From: Enoplolaimus lenunculus
Taxonomy: Eukaryota; Nematoda; Enoplea; Enoplida; Thoracostomopsidae
Assembly: GCA_030248215.1 (NCBI GenBank)
Contig: JASANG010002537.1
Span: 62,001-126,000 of the forward strand
Length of the DNA stretch: 64,000 nt
Reading direction: 5' to 3'
In this document: positions 37,932 to 51,100 of the stretch, piece after piece
Numbering within the stretch: the stretch's first letter is position 1
Layout: each line of letters opens with the position of its first letter
Translations under genes and position numbers: made by a program
Notes under the pieces: model-generated
What the model saw: only the letters and a program-made list of their open reading frames with translations
What the model was told of the DNA's origin: nothing
Databases searched by the model: none

Positions 37932-38420
37932 ATATATATGTAATATATATGTCTTATCATTACACACATGCACATAAACATGCTACGGCACGTAAATCTA
38001 CAATTCGAATCAATAGTCATTCTATTTATTTACCTGTACTTGTGCTCAGCCAGCCTCTTCAGCTGTATTGGTTTCAACTGACCGCTGACCGAAATAAAAT
38101 GAATAAGTTGATTTAAGTAATCCATAGCCAGTTATTATGTATGCTTGTCAAAAAGATCAAAATATCCTCATATCAAATACACTCTTACATTGAACTTAAA
38201 TTAATTAAAAATATCAGACAGCAGGCCATATATAAACGAAAACTAGTGGAATAATTTTTCTCGAAATTTTTCCCCACATTGGGAAAAGGTTGTTTTACGA
38301 ACTATAAAATTTTCTACAGAAGTCAAAACATTTTCGCATTCAGTACGCCCTTTTGCACAAAAATTCTACACGGTGATATCCTTCCGAAATTAAATCTTGA
38401 CATTGTTTCAGTCAGCTAGG

Positions 38421-38873
38421 CAGGATACGACCGGAAATTAATTTACCGGATACCGGGACCGTATATTCAGTTTTTTACCGGAACAGGAACCGGATATTTT
38501 ATATATGTTAAAATAATGTATTTTTCGCTGTATTTTTAACGTGCTCAAGATTTTTGTCTGTTATATAGTTCCTAATTGCTGCTGATAAACGTAAACTATT
38601 TAATGCAAAAATGCATTAAACCTTCGCTCGCTTACATTAGTTAAAAGTTGGTAAAAACGTATTATATCAAAACTTGGACTTATTGACTTGCCCAGAAATG
38701 TAATCCCAGCAAGATGTTAAAAATGTTGACTTGTAAAAAGCAGCTATATGATATTCGGCACCACAACCGTAAATATCCGATATCCGGTAGGTTTATACAG
38801 AATACCGGAACCGCATACGGATATCAGTTTTTGCCGGATATAAAACCGGAACCAGATATCCGGTTGCACCCTG
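38421..38873. mobile_element. hAT-like MITE, diverged copy
   Basis: It starts CAGGATACGACCGG and ends CCGGTTGCACCCTG, and holds GATATCCGG-type words. It shares its ends with the element at 37629-37931 but differs inside. It lies upstream of the phosphotransferase gene. Confidence 0.55.
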
Positions 38874-39410
38874 ACTAGGACTCGAAAAAACATCAAATTT
38901 AGCTCTGCTTTAACTGTTTTTCTCTATGTTCAGTTGCAATTGGTATGGGGACAAAACTTCTAATGAAATAATTTGCGTTTCTCGCACACTTGGTAAATAT
39001 ACTAGCTAAGTATTTCACGAACCCAACAACAAAATTTCTGGCAAATAACTCAGAAGATGGTTGGCACAAAAAATCGAAACCTATACAGAAGACATTAGTA
39101 ACTCAAGCTGTTACAAAAATCAAACCGCAGATACAAAATTGTACAATGTAAGAACTTGTAAGACTGAAAATTGATGAAACCATACTGAACGAAACACACA
39201 TCACGAAGCTTCATATGCTGTTCAAAAAATTTGTCATTATAATAATATAGACATCGGATGTACCAGAATTCGTAGTCTTTATTTGCGTTGTAGCTCAGTA
39301 CATCTATTTTTATTGCACAACTGGAAGTTTACGATCGGAAACCAGCTATTGCTTCGGTAGAGATCGACTTTTACGGCTCCGGATCCAGTATACCAGTGGT
39401 TTTGGTTTTG

Positions 39411-40254
39411 CATGAAAAAATGACCTTTAAGAGTGACATTCGGGCGTATTTTGATAGGGGTCTGATTTTCACAATACTGTCGTGTCAAAAAAGACCCCCA
39501 ATAAAAAACAGATCCCGGTCATTTTTGCATAGCGTCGCATAAAGTATGATCCCGTTAAGAGAGACCCCCGGTTTAGTTTTATACAAAACTTGTACTAAAT
39601 TTATCCTCTATGAAAATAAGTTACTTCCCGCTGGCGAATATTCTTAAACACAATGAAATTTTAATTTAGCAAAACTGAGCAAAACCACTCTTATCGCTCA
39701 TATAAAAAACGATGAAGCTATAAACTTTAATTATTTCTCGGAGATATGCGGGCTATGTTACAGTGTAAATGTCTAAAACTCAACTTGAAAATAGTGATGT
39801 GCCGGCTCCAAAGTATTGTCAATTCCGATACCGATTCTTTTGAAATTTTACCAATGCCAACCTACACATGCCGATACCGATGTCGATACCAAATTTAACA
39901 CAATCATACTTTATGGAATGTTAGTATTATTAATTCACATGGTCAGAAGCGCAAAGACTAGTACGTAACAAGCAAAAACAACTATAACAGTTGTTAAATT
40001 CGCGCAATTTTATAGTGTGAACGTTGGTCGCCAGCAAGTGTATTAAATGACATCTCAATGGCTAGCTTTGACTGGACTAAAAACGGGGGTCATTTTTCAT
40101 TGGGGTCAATATTTATTCCTATATTGGCTGTGTAAAAATGACACTGGTCTCTTTTTAATGGGGGTCATTTTTTCACACGACAGAACTTTGAAAATCGAAC
40201 CCCGTAAAAATATGCCTGTGGGTCATTTTTTGGGGGGGGGTCATTTTTTTCATG
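39411..40254. mobile_element. Fold-back element with long inverted arms
   Basis: The left arm (from CATGAAAAAATGACC, through GTATTTTGATAGGGG and CTGTCGTGTCAAAAAA) reappears in reverse complement at the right end, giving imperfect arms of about 200 bp around 440 bp of unrelated DNA. GGGGGTCATTTTT is the recurring arm word. There is no coding capacity. Confidence 0.6.
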
Positions 40255-41644
40255 CGATACAGGTATTTTGGTGATGTCACGAACATTTTCGCTTGTTATG
40301 AGGATTATTTCAGTTCAATGAGTTGTTAAAAATATAGAACATTTAAAACGATGAAAAATTTCCTTCCACAGGGCGAAACATTCCGTAGGTCAGGGTGCCA
40401 CCCAACAGCGCCCCGTAGCTACAGGCCTACGAACCATAAAGCATATTGGTCTTGTAAAGTTTTTTCGTTTTATTTAATGTTAAATATGTATAGCAGCTTT
40501 AGTTTATAAACTGACAAATTCTTATCTTGCTTTTATTTGTACTGTACACAAAAAGAGCAGCATAACAAAGTGTGGTAGGCACTAGCCATACAAGACAGCA
40601 TTGATTGTGACACCACGCTGAAAGACGTTCCGCAAAACCTCACATGACATGAATCTCTGATTTTAAATTGAAGTTATCGTCCAAAGGTGCTGCATTTTTT
40701 ACAGTTCTTCTAGTTTTTACTGAGCTGTAGCACAATGGTCGGCCTCTATCTTTTGGCTGTTGAGAGTCCGAGGAGCCTTGATTCGGAAGGTGTTAAGCCA
40801 AAAAGGGCAGCCCTTGAAGTTTCGGTGTCCTGGAAGGTCGCTATATGCACTTCTGCGCAGGTCCAAAAGTTTACGAGAATTGTATAAAATTTTCAACCTT
40901 GCTTGTAGCTCATCCGTCGAAAATTCTTGTACGGTATGCCCCTCCTGAAAATTTTTAAGCCCCCCTCCCCAGCAAGGTCGGCTGGCTACGGGCCTGGGGG
41001 TAGCTATTTTCAAGTCTAAAATCGAGGTTATAGAAAGTGTGAGTTTTGTGAAATTCAATAATCACCTGAATTCGGCTTATACTTCAGTTCCAAATAGAGT
41101 AAAACGTGGTAATAGGTTGTGAACTGAGATTTGACAAAACAGGTTTAAAACCGTCAAATTCGACCCAAAATATGAAAAATTGTTGTAGTTTTGGATGTGT
41201 GTTTATTCTACCGGTGGAAATTTTAAAAATTTGAAAGATTTGGGAATAAAAAATAACTGGTTATGCAAAATAACCGAGGGCAGTTTTTGAGGGATTTTTA
41301 TTTCTAAACCGCTGAGATTTTACTTGAAGGTGGTTTCTAGGTAACAATTTCACAAATTGTGTACGAGATTTTTGTGTTTTTCATTTTCAAATTTGAAAAC
41401 TGCCAAACATACATATGCCGGCGATACCAAATTTAACACAATCATACTTTAAGGATTGTTAGTATTATTATTCACATGGTCAGAGACGCAAAGACATAGA
41501 ACGTAACAATAGATTAAACATATTCCTAAGCCAAAGCTTAAGCCTATGCATAAAAATAAGTGTTGTTACTAAACCTAGTCCAAGGCTAAGCCTAAGCAAC
41601 AACATTTTTGAAAAATTAATTCTAGTCGATTGCGGTTGAACAAG

Positions 41645-41951
41645 TTACGGGACAACAGTAAATTTAACATGGGCCCAAAGAAAAACGTCTAAATACAGTT
41701 GCATACACAAGGACGTATTTTTAAAACTGCTAAACTTGATCTTTCCGCACCAGACCCGCCCAACTTTAAATGTTTTATCGATAATGATTGACACAAAATT
41801 AGCGGCAAGTATTTCGTTCAATTTGCTACTAAGAAATTTTTCATAGTTCACACTTTTATCTCTTTTGACTCCGAGTTGTACATAAAACTGGCACACGTCC
41901 TTCTTTGAGCTCGCTACGGTCGCTAAGAGTGATTTGCGAAAAAAACCCTGT
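41645..41951 (-). CDS. Unidentified open segment divergent from SCAP
   Basis: An open frame of about 100 codons on the minus strand begins after a possible acceptor (GAGTACAG). It reads through SVNYEKFLSSKLNEILAANF and VGRVWCGKIKFSSF and ends in TAA at 41645. Overlapping it in another frame is an ATG-started segment, 42056 down to 41856. It lies only about 180 bp from the SCAP start, on the opposite strand. No family was recognised, and it may be chance or repeat-derived. Confidence 0.22.
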
Positions 41952-42128
41952 ACTCAATTTGGTGTGAAAGTAGCCCCTAAGATTTGTAAATATATTGAGA
42001 TCAGTCTTGCTTAAAAGAGATAAACACGATTGTATATTCACAAACATGTTACTCATAGTTTTCAGGTGAACACTGTAGCGGAACTATAAATCATATTTTT
42101 GGTGTTGCGTAATTTATGTCGTTTAACT

Positions 42129-45100
42129 ATGATATCAATTCAGTTATGGAAAGATAGAGTCGCACTTGCATACTATACATACGGCCGATTTTGTTCGTCT
42201 CATCCTGTGATAACAATTTTGAACGCAATATTCACATTGGTATTATTGGCGGCACCATTTGCTAAAATCAGCCCACCGTCTTATGCTCCGCCATATGAAA
42301 TTGTGGTTACTCGAGGAAGTAAGGTGCCATATTTATACATGAAAATTTCGTTACAGTTTTAATGTAAAGGAACTTAACGTTCAGTTTGTTGCAACTCTAA
42401 ATGGTCTTGATTTTGTGAAGTTTGAATGTTTCATTCAAAAGAATTAAAGTTTTAGCTCTATATTTAAAGTAACCAGCACATATAATTAACTGCTGAGGAC
42501 ATTTTATGAAATCAAAGGTAACGGGGGCAGGTTCATTCAAACCGCGCTTGGTACATCTACTCCACCACTTTTTAAAATTCTCCCCATGTGTTGAATACAT
42601 ACCCCGTTCAAACATCCGAGTAAACTCATTGATTTCATTGTCTTCGTCCTCCGATTCTTGGATAGAGGTCGCCCTAGATCGTGCTTTAGGTACCCCCGGG
42701 CTATGGCCCCTACTCCCTTTTTCAACTTTTTTGTTTTTCCTTGCTTCGTCCACCTGGGTCGACTGCTGTGAATTAATCAACCAGTGTCACATTGACATGC
42801 GTTGTTCCTCCGACCAGTCTGCTAATGGTCCATTTATTTCCAGACGTTAGTGGAATCTGAGATCATTTTCACAGTGCGTGATGGTTCAGCCCCGCGCTGG
42901 GGCCCGGCCAACCCTACTTCCATTCCATGTTGCTTCCTTCAATAGTTGCAAAGTCTGATAGTACGTACCTCGGCTTTGCCTCAGTATCTTTAAATTTAGT
43001 TTTTCCTGTACCTTCCGATAATATTCTGCAGTAATGCTCGGGTAGGACACGCCGGAACTCACTATTACCCCATGTCATGCACTCGCTTCCGAATTTCATG
43101 CGAGTCTCTGATTCTCTTGTAGGACTATTTACCAACTCCGTTGTACTCGACCAACGCGTATCCAACGTTCTCATACCTCTCGCATCTTGTATGCCATCTC
43201 CATTTGCACCCACACTATGTCTTCCTCCGAGTTTTGTGAAATGACCGAATCGGCATATATTTCGAGAAGCCGAGCTATACCTTGTGTTTCCTGTTTCTGT
43301 TATCCGAATACTATGCGTCACCGTAATAGGTTTGGCCCATAGTATTATCAGTGTCCGCCCTAAACACCTATTATCATGATTCCCGTCGCCAAGCTGTACT
43401 AGGTAGCGAAACTTTTTCGATTTCCCTACGTTTCCCAGCTTGCAACTCACGCAACATGCTCCGGGTCCCCACTCCAGTTTCCATTGCTGTCGACCGTGCC
43501 GTAGGGTCATGGCCCTCGATCGTGGTAGGAGTCCTATAAAAAAGCATTTTTGAGTTTCCTCTTCAATTTTCCATATCGCAGTCTCATTAGAGTCTTTGCT
43601 ACACCAGTATTATTTTATCCGATATATTAAACACACTCCGAACCTTTTTGAGTCATCGTATGCAAAGCCACCAGGGAATTTTTTAAAATTTTCGTCGATA
43701 ACTTTTTAACCAATTTAAAATTGTACCCCAACTTGGAGTTCGAAACAGTTTCGAAACAGTTCCTAAGCGTATAAGGACCAGCCGCGTAACATCAAATTTA
43801 AAAAATTTTCAACTTTTTCTGGAGGTAACTGGCACCGAACCCCGCTGGGACTTGAACAAATTTTGAATACTTGCTGCGTAGCCGCAAGTATAAAAACAAA
43901 ACTAACCCGACATTGCAAAACCAAAGTCCGAAGCCTTTAAATTCGAAAAATTTGACGGCAAGCGACTACAAGAGCCCAAAAGTTTTTTGCACAACCAAAA
44001 CCAGACGCCTGTAATGCCGGAACATTTGACAGCAAGCGACTACTAGATTCCCGAGCCTTTTTGCAAAACCAAAACCAAACGCCTGTAAATCCGAAAAATT
44101 TGACTGCAAGTGACTACAAGAGTCTTGAGCCTTTTTACAAAACCAAGGCACAAACCCTGTTAATCCGAAAAACTTGACGGAAAGCGACTACAAGAATCCC
44201 AACCCCTTTTGCAAAACCGAAACCCCAATATTCTTTTCCCTTTCCAGTTATATTCTACTCATAATCCTGTTACAGATTCTGAGTATTGCAATAACTGCTT
44301 TTTGCAAACACTTCCATATTTCTCTTTTTCTCCAATCTTCTCCTTTTCCCCAATTTTCTCTTTTTCCCGGACCACAATCGCCAAACCAGCATGAGACCAT
44401 CGTGGTCACAATGTGAGATGTCTTGTCCTTTTTTCAAAAGACTTTTGTTTTTGCTTGTTATATTGTTAGAACATTTTATTCAGAGCAAATTTACTGTTTG
44501 TATAGTTGCCTAATGCTTGAGTCAATGCGATGTTGAAAAAGCATTTAATCAGTGTTACTGCTTACAAAAACAGCCGTCTTCGGCTGAACTTTGTGCTAAG
44601 TTAACAATAAATCTTCCTTCATCGCAGGTCGTAAAACAGACCATCGCTGCGGCCTCTGGTGAGCAAAACTACGAGTAACGCTTCAACAGCCGGCCGAAAC
44701 TGTAAAGTGCGAATAGTAAATATGTTAAAATAGTTACAAAGAAAAATATGCCATCAAATTGCGTCAAGTTAGTCGCTCTTTGAAATTTTATATGCAGTTT
44801 AGTCTATAGTGTAAAACTTCTAATCTGGAATATGCAAAATCTTTAATGAAAAAGTATTCTTCTATATTTAACATACATATTTCTTTGATAAATAGTGCAA
44901 GTGAAAACAAGAGTCACCGCCCGAGGCCGGTGACAAAAAGAAGTATCCAAAATTTCGCTGCAATTTGTAGAAAAAAACGTAAACGGTCCTGGCTACCCCA
45001 ACCAGGTGTCTCGACTTAATTGCAATGCCATGACCGAATCCATGTGTGTCGGGAATGCGTCCGGGCTGTACAAACCAGTCCAAGACATTCAGACACAACA

Positions 45101-48100
45101 ACAAAAATCAAAACACCATTCAGCCGCAAACGCCATCATGCTGTCATACTCTAGCTATGAATTTCGCACCCCAAGCCCGCAAATAATGTTTAAAAATATT
45201 TAATATAATCATGCAGGGCCAAGGTATGTTGTACATTGCGGCATAGCCGCAGGTGGAGCCAGGGCCTCCGTTAAGGTGTGGTTTAGGATTTGATTTTGAT
45301 TTATGTTTTTGTTTTTAGTTTGAAATATGACATGAGAGTAACACAGCCACATACAGTCTCCAATTCTAACGGTAATCCCACTCAAATTCGCAAGAATTAG
45401 CACCCAGCTAGCTCTAGATTCGGCCATTATTAGCATGAAATTTAAAAACACATTCAACATATGAAGGAATCTCGCAGTCCCATTGTTTTCAAAGCAGAAA
45501 GATGTGTAACTTAACTAAACTATATAACTGAACTAAACTACAACTTTTATAAACTCTGAAACACTTTTTTTCTGGTTCAGAATACCTTCTTCAGGTTTCA
45601 GCGCCATCATAGAGTTTTTCCCAATGATTAAGAACCATATTGCTAGGTTTTCAGATAACTTTAGATTTAATAAATTCCGGACGCACCCACACAGCTTTGC
45701 TATATTTTGTGTTTTCGTTGAGGAGAACCGGTAGGAGCCGCTCACGGATTACGTACGATTTTGACGCTGTTTTTTTACTCTATGTGAACTTCTTCAAATC
45801 ACGCTGATTTTGACTGTCAGATTTTACAGCAGACATTTCATTTGTTTCGAAGCAAAATTGTGCGTTACCCGGAAGATTTATGAACAAAACGAATAAAATT
45901 TAGCCTCAGAAACATTTATGAAACCCACCAAACGTTTGCATTGTTGACTATTTTGCCTGTATATACCAACGAGGGCATAAAAGAGACACTTGGCCTTTGT
46001 ATCAAAACCCGATTGTTGTCAGCTGATTTAAAAATTGAAACCCAACTTTTAAACATGCTACTTAAAGGCATTTATGTAAAATCTCTGTCAACTTTTATTA
46101 AACAGCGTTTAGACAGTTCCGAATATCCAAATTTTGCATCAGACGACGTTCAACGGAGATCTCAAGAAGCGGCATTGCTGATTGTTCAAGTTGCGGCCGA
46201 AATCAACCTTGAAGACAATGATCAAATGATGAATTTTGTAAGGTTTTTGGCCGTGTTTTACAATGAAATAAGGTGAAACTTATCTACGTCTATGTAACCG
46301 GTTGCAGACAGCAAAGCAGGCTTCTGATAAACAACTAATTTCTGGTTACTACTGTATATAACTCAAATTGGGCCGTTTTTGTTAACGGAAGCTAGAGATT
46401 GGTGGTTGTTTAGACGTTTTAGCGCTTTGTAATCAAATTTTAACAACCTCGAATGAACGAGCGGACGCTGGGAGTTTAACGTATACGGCTCCAATCAGCG
46501 TTTGCCGACTTTCGAAACTACCTTTCTAATTGAAGGAAAACAACGGTTATTTTAATACTGCAGAACAGCGATAATTATCGTTTTCAAAACGAAGATCTGT
46601 TGTTTGGAGCATTTGAAATCGAAAACATTCTTCGAAATCAGCAAAATCCGTCTATTTCGCATTTGAATTCGATTTGCGTGTACGCACCGGCAATTGGTTC
46701 TGTAGATGCTGAAAATATGTCACAGGAAGTCTCTTCTTCTCAAAGTAAAACTATCAATTTACCACTCGTCAGGCCCGTGGTCAGCTCACCTTGGCAGGGG
46801 GGGGGGCTAAAAATTTTGAGGAGGGGCATACAAGAGTTTTCGTAGAAACAAGGTTGAAAATTTTCAAAAGGGGGCCAAAATTTTTCCAGGGGTGAGCGCC
46901 CCCTGGCCCCGCTTGGCTACGGGCCCGCGTCTCGTGATATGTTGTCGGGCTAAAGATGGTTTACTTCCTTGTTTAGTTTATGACCGATTTTAGCGAGGTC
47001 GGGTGCTAATATGAACTGGATAACAGGAGCAGCCTTGCCGTGTTGTAATTTTCCACATACAATGATTAGCTAAATCTTACACAGCAACCTCTTCAGCTAT
47101 CCATATCGGCAATGCTGTTAAATTTAAAACATTTTGAAACTAAAAAACTGCATATTTTATACATGTTTGCTAGCATTTATTTGTGCTTGAATTGTAAGCG
47201 TTTGCATTGAAGTCGTTAAAACAGTTACGTCTGCATGCATTTTTTGCACTGTCCAGACCTGGGGCATGAAACGAAGATTTTAAAAAAATGGGGGTTTATG
47301 TTTACGAAACAGTCGATGGGCAACTGTTTTTTTGAGTCACCAACTGAAACAGGTCCTATTAAACCGTATGCAATAATCACAACAAACGGTATATTCTGAT
47401 TTATCTTGGCAGAATGAACAGTGTATAAAAATGTTGCAGTTTTGTAGGCAATTGTTTCTTACTGTCACCAGTGGAAATGTGGGGTCGGAATGAAACCAAA
47501 TTCAAATGTGATCCTCATAAGCATCAAGCAATACAGCTGTATGGCCGATCGGCTCGAGAAAAGTCTACTGTGAGCCCTGTTGAATTAGCATTTGGAATGC
47601 ATGAACAGGATATCTGGCTGTTTGAGAGCACGCGGCATGGCGGTGATTTAACTGCGGTTTTTAGCGGACGGTAAGGAAGACATCTGTGTGTATTCATGAT
47701 TACACGTTAGGGTTTTCATGTCACCGCTGCTGAAAAATAATCAGCTATGTTCAAGCGGTATCGTGACAACTAGTCAAGCGGCAAATCGCAGTCCGACATT
47801 ACTTTGTCGAAGACATCTCGTCGACCTGACAATTTGTCGCCAGTCAGTATACAACTGGTCGTCCCGACAGCTTGTCTGCCAGTAGGTACGACAATTTGTC
47901 GATTCGATAATTGTCTTATCGACTCGACAACTTGTCGCATGCCTGTAGGTACGACCACTGTTTGTACAATACAATTGATTTTTGTTCTTTAAGTAGTGTA
48001 TCACCTATCGGAATGTATATAAATCGGGTTGCCGAGATGTGTGGGTAGAGCTGATATCGAACAAGTTGTCAGGGGTCGACGATTTCTCAGTGCGGCAAGT

Positions 48101-51100
48101 TATCCGGGCCTACTATATGCCGAGTGACAAAATGTAGAACGATTGACGATAAGCTTATGGGTGACGAATTGTCGTAGATTGTTTTCAATTTTTTCATGAA
48201 AAATATGTGCTTAATATTAGTTTTTAAATTAAGCGTGTTACTGAGCTTATGAAACGCGTAGGATTTTTCAAAAAGCATTCCACCGATCAGTAGGCAGTCG
48301 GAACTAGGAATTTTAGATTAACGAATGATGTTTTACACTCTTAAACATAAATAAAAGAAAATGGTTCTGCAATCACGTCGTCATTCAAATACATGTAATG
48401 CAACTCCCACTATACCATATGCGTATATACTAGGCAAACCTTGATGGATTTCTGCGATGGTCAGTGGAGCATTTTTCGCTTCGGTAACCTGGATACTGAA
48501 ACTTTTGTGCTTCAGCGTCTATTGATACTGTAGCTTTTAAGCTTCAATGTTCATTACACTACTCCATTCAAAAGTTGTCTAGTGTACGCATGATATTGTG
48601 GAAGTTGCATAAAAGGTACAATTTCTTGCTCGGTCAATTTGCACACGTTGATACTCTGTTTTTCGTTATTTTTGTTTGAATTTCAACTTCAATCCGCAGA
48701 TCGAAAAATAACACTGTGATTTCAGGTTTGCTATCACTATATTTTTGTCGCACTACAATACCAAGTTTATTTCGTGGCTGAAATCTGAACTAACTCAACG
48801 CGGTTATAGAATAATGACAGAGAAGGACGCAACAGCTGCTGATACGTCTTTGGTTCATGTATACTATCGACGTCCGCGAACAAAGTCTGATTATGCAAAA
48901 TTATGCTGTTCATATATCTTGTTGTTGTTTTATATCGTCTTTTCGGTCAGCAAAATTTCTAACGTGAGTCAAATAGTAGCGCAAGAAAATGCTGTATTTT
49001 TTGTACAACCTTAGGCTACTGAAGAAGCGTGCTTTTAGCTACGCAAGCAATTAATTTGAGTGTTTCTTCATGTTGGAAGATATTGTTTGAAGAATGAACA
49101 GCGATTAAAAATACTAACTGAGAATTTTTCCATTAAAAATAAAGCTTTTTGACGTAATTACTTAATTATGTACCACTCATTACTGCAGTACCTACACCCA
49201 GAAAATTTGTATGATATTTGAAGATGTCCATTTACTTGGTGATCGGTGTTACACCGATGCACACATAATGCGAGAAACATTAACAAGTTTACCACCGGGT
49301 ACGGAGCCAGCGGAGCATGGGGCGCTCAACCGCATCTGGAAATTTTTTGACCCTCCAAGAAAATTTTTAACCTTGCTAGTAAAAGTCATAGAAAACCCTT
49401 GTATGCCTTTTGCCCACCCATCATCAGCAAGATGAGTTGGCTATGGGCGTGCTTGCAGCACAAATAGAACAATTTTACAGGTGAAATCTCGCTGGGGTAT
49501 TGCGTTCAGTGTTGTGTTCAATGTTGCATCATCGTTGGTTATGGCTGCCGGAATATGTCTTTATTACAATTTAACGCCAAATATAATCTGGATGAATGAA
49601 CTGTATCCGTATTTAGCGATGCTGTTAGGGCTTGAAAATACACTTTGTATTACACAGTCAGTTTTGACGGTTCCTGTGACTGAAGGTGTTAAAGCTCAAA
49701 TTGCACACGGATTAAGCAGAGAAGGTACGTAGTTTGTTAACATCAAAATTTTTTGGAGTATGAATACGCTGAATCTACGACGGTTCGTCGCTCGACCACT
49801 TGTGGCCCAACAGTGATGATTCAATCTTAGCATAATCCTCAACGTAATCCTAAGCATAAGCCTAAGCCTAAAAATCATATTGATGGGCGTCGAATTGTCC
49901 AGTCGATGAAATTTCGGATTACAATTGCCGGTCGACGAGCTGTCGGGCGACCAATGTCGTGATAACGCATACGTTTTCAATATGTCAGTTTTAAAGATAC
50001 GAGAAGCCTGTGTGTGTGTGCTGTGTACACCGGTCAAATATCAATACATGGGGAAAAGTTGCAATGTTGCCAGATCTCATCAATTTTAATGATTCTGGAT
50101 TTTACAGCGGGGTGAGGCGAATGTTTAACACCGAATGTATTTTGAATATGTTACTAGTTTTAAAGGAAAATTCAGCTATGCGTATAATACCTGAAAAAAG
50201 CTTAAACCTGAAACGTTTTCATAAAGCTGACTGTCATTTTCGAGAAATCAATCCGGTTTTTACATTTCCACATCCTGCACCGTAAGGCATTGTCGTGATT
50301 TCGCTGCAGGCTCGAAAGCCACGTCATCTTGCTAGGGTACTAAAAATTTTCACGAGGAGCATATTAGGGTTTTCGTTCAATTATCAGCAAGGTTCAAAAT
50401 TTTCTTTGGAAAATTTTTCCAGGGGAGGCTGAGCCCCCTCCCCCCCTGGCTACGGATTTGAATCATTGACAGATAGCGTTGTTTTAGGATATCGCTCGGT
50501 TAAAAATATGCTTCTACAAATGTTAATATTAGCATTTGGATATGTGACACGAATCGCTGAAATTCAAGAATTCTGTACATTTGCAATCATTGGCTTAATA
50601 ACTGATTTTTACATGCAACTAGCGTTCTATGCGCCAGTTTTGACGTTTGATTTGCAGCGATTTGACCAAATTGACAAGGTAAACAAACAATTAACAAGAA
50701 ACAGTTTGGTACAGAAAATAACGAATTCATTAATTATTAAGTTGGAAATTCAAGATGTTTAGTTTTGATTTGTTTTCAACCAATTAATACAGGGATATCT
50801 TGTATTTATCGCGTACACCTAATTTTTAGCTAACATTCGAACACATGTCTCTAGTGTGAAGCACATTTACCATAGCCGTTTAGCTATTAACGGTTGGGGC
50901 TCGAGCCCAACGGTTTACCAGGGTTCCAACGGACTTCCGATTCCGGCTAAAATTTAGAAAAAAAATTGGGTTCCGATTCCGCTTCCGACTGGCTTCTGTT
51001 CCGATGCCGGAATTCCGATTTTTCGGTTATGAGTTTTTCAACTGATTGAACTTAAATTTTGCCAATTTTTTCGTTTGTTTGAAAATGTGTTTGTTTTTGT

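Larger units (their letters stand above)
37113..42128. other. Intergenic region between the phosphotransferase gene and SCAP
   Basis: The two genes point away from each other, so this 5-kb stretch should hold both promoters, though none can be pinpointed. It is filled with repeats: the hAT-like MITEs 37629-37931 and 38421-38873, the fold-back element 39411-40254, a CCCGTAGCCA copy (40905-40997) and a repeated ACCAAATTTAACACAATCAT block (about 39885-39975 and 41425-41510). Confidence 0.5.

Noticed and set aside
44628-44658. Small AG...GT bounded segment considered as an exon of SCAP or of the interleaved gene
   Set aside because: Joining it in phase to 45910 creates a stop, and it lacks SCAP similarity.
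44868-45203. Opposing open frames with a possible acceptor near 45005 as a missing SCAP exon
   Set aside because: No resemblance to SCAP loop 1 and no good donor; both strands are open equally, so coding sense is not supported.
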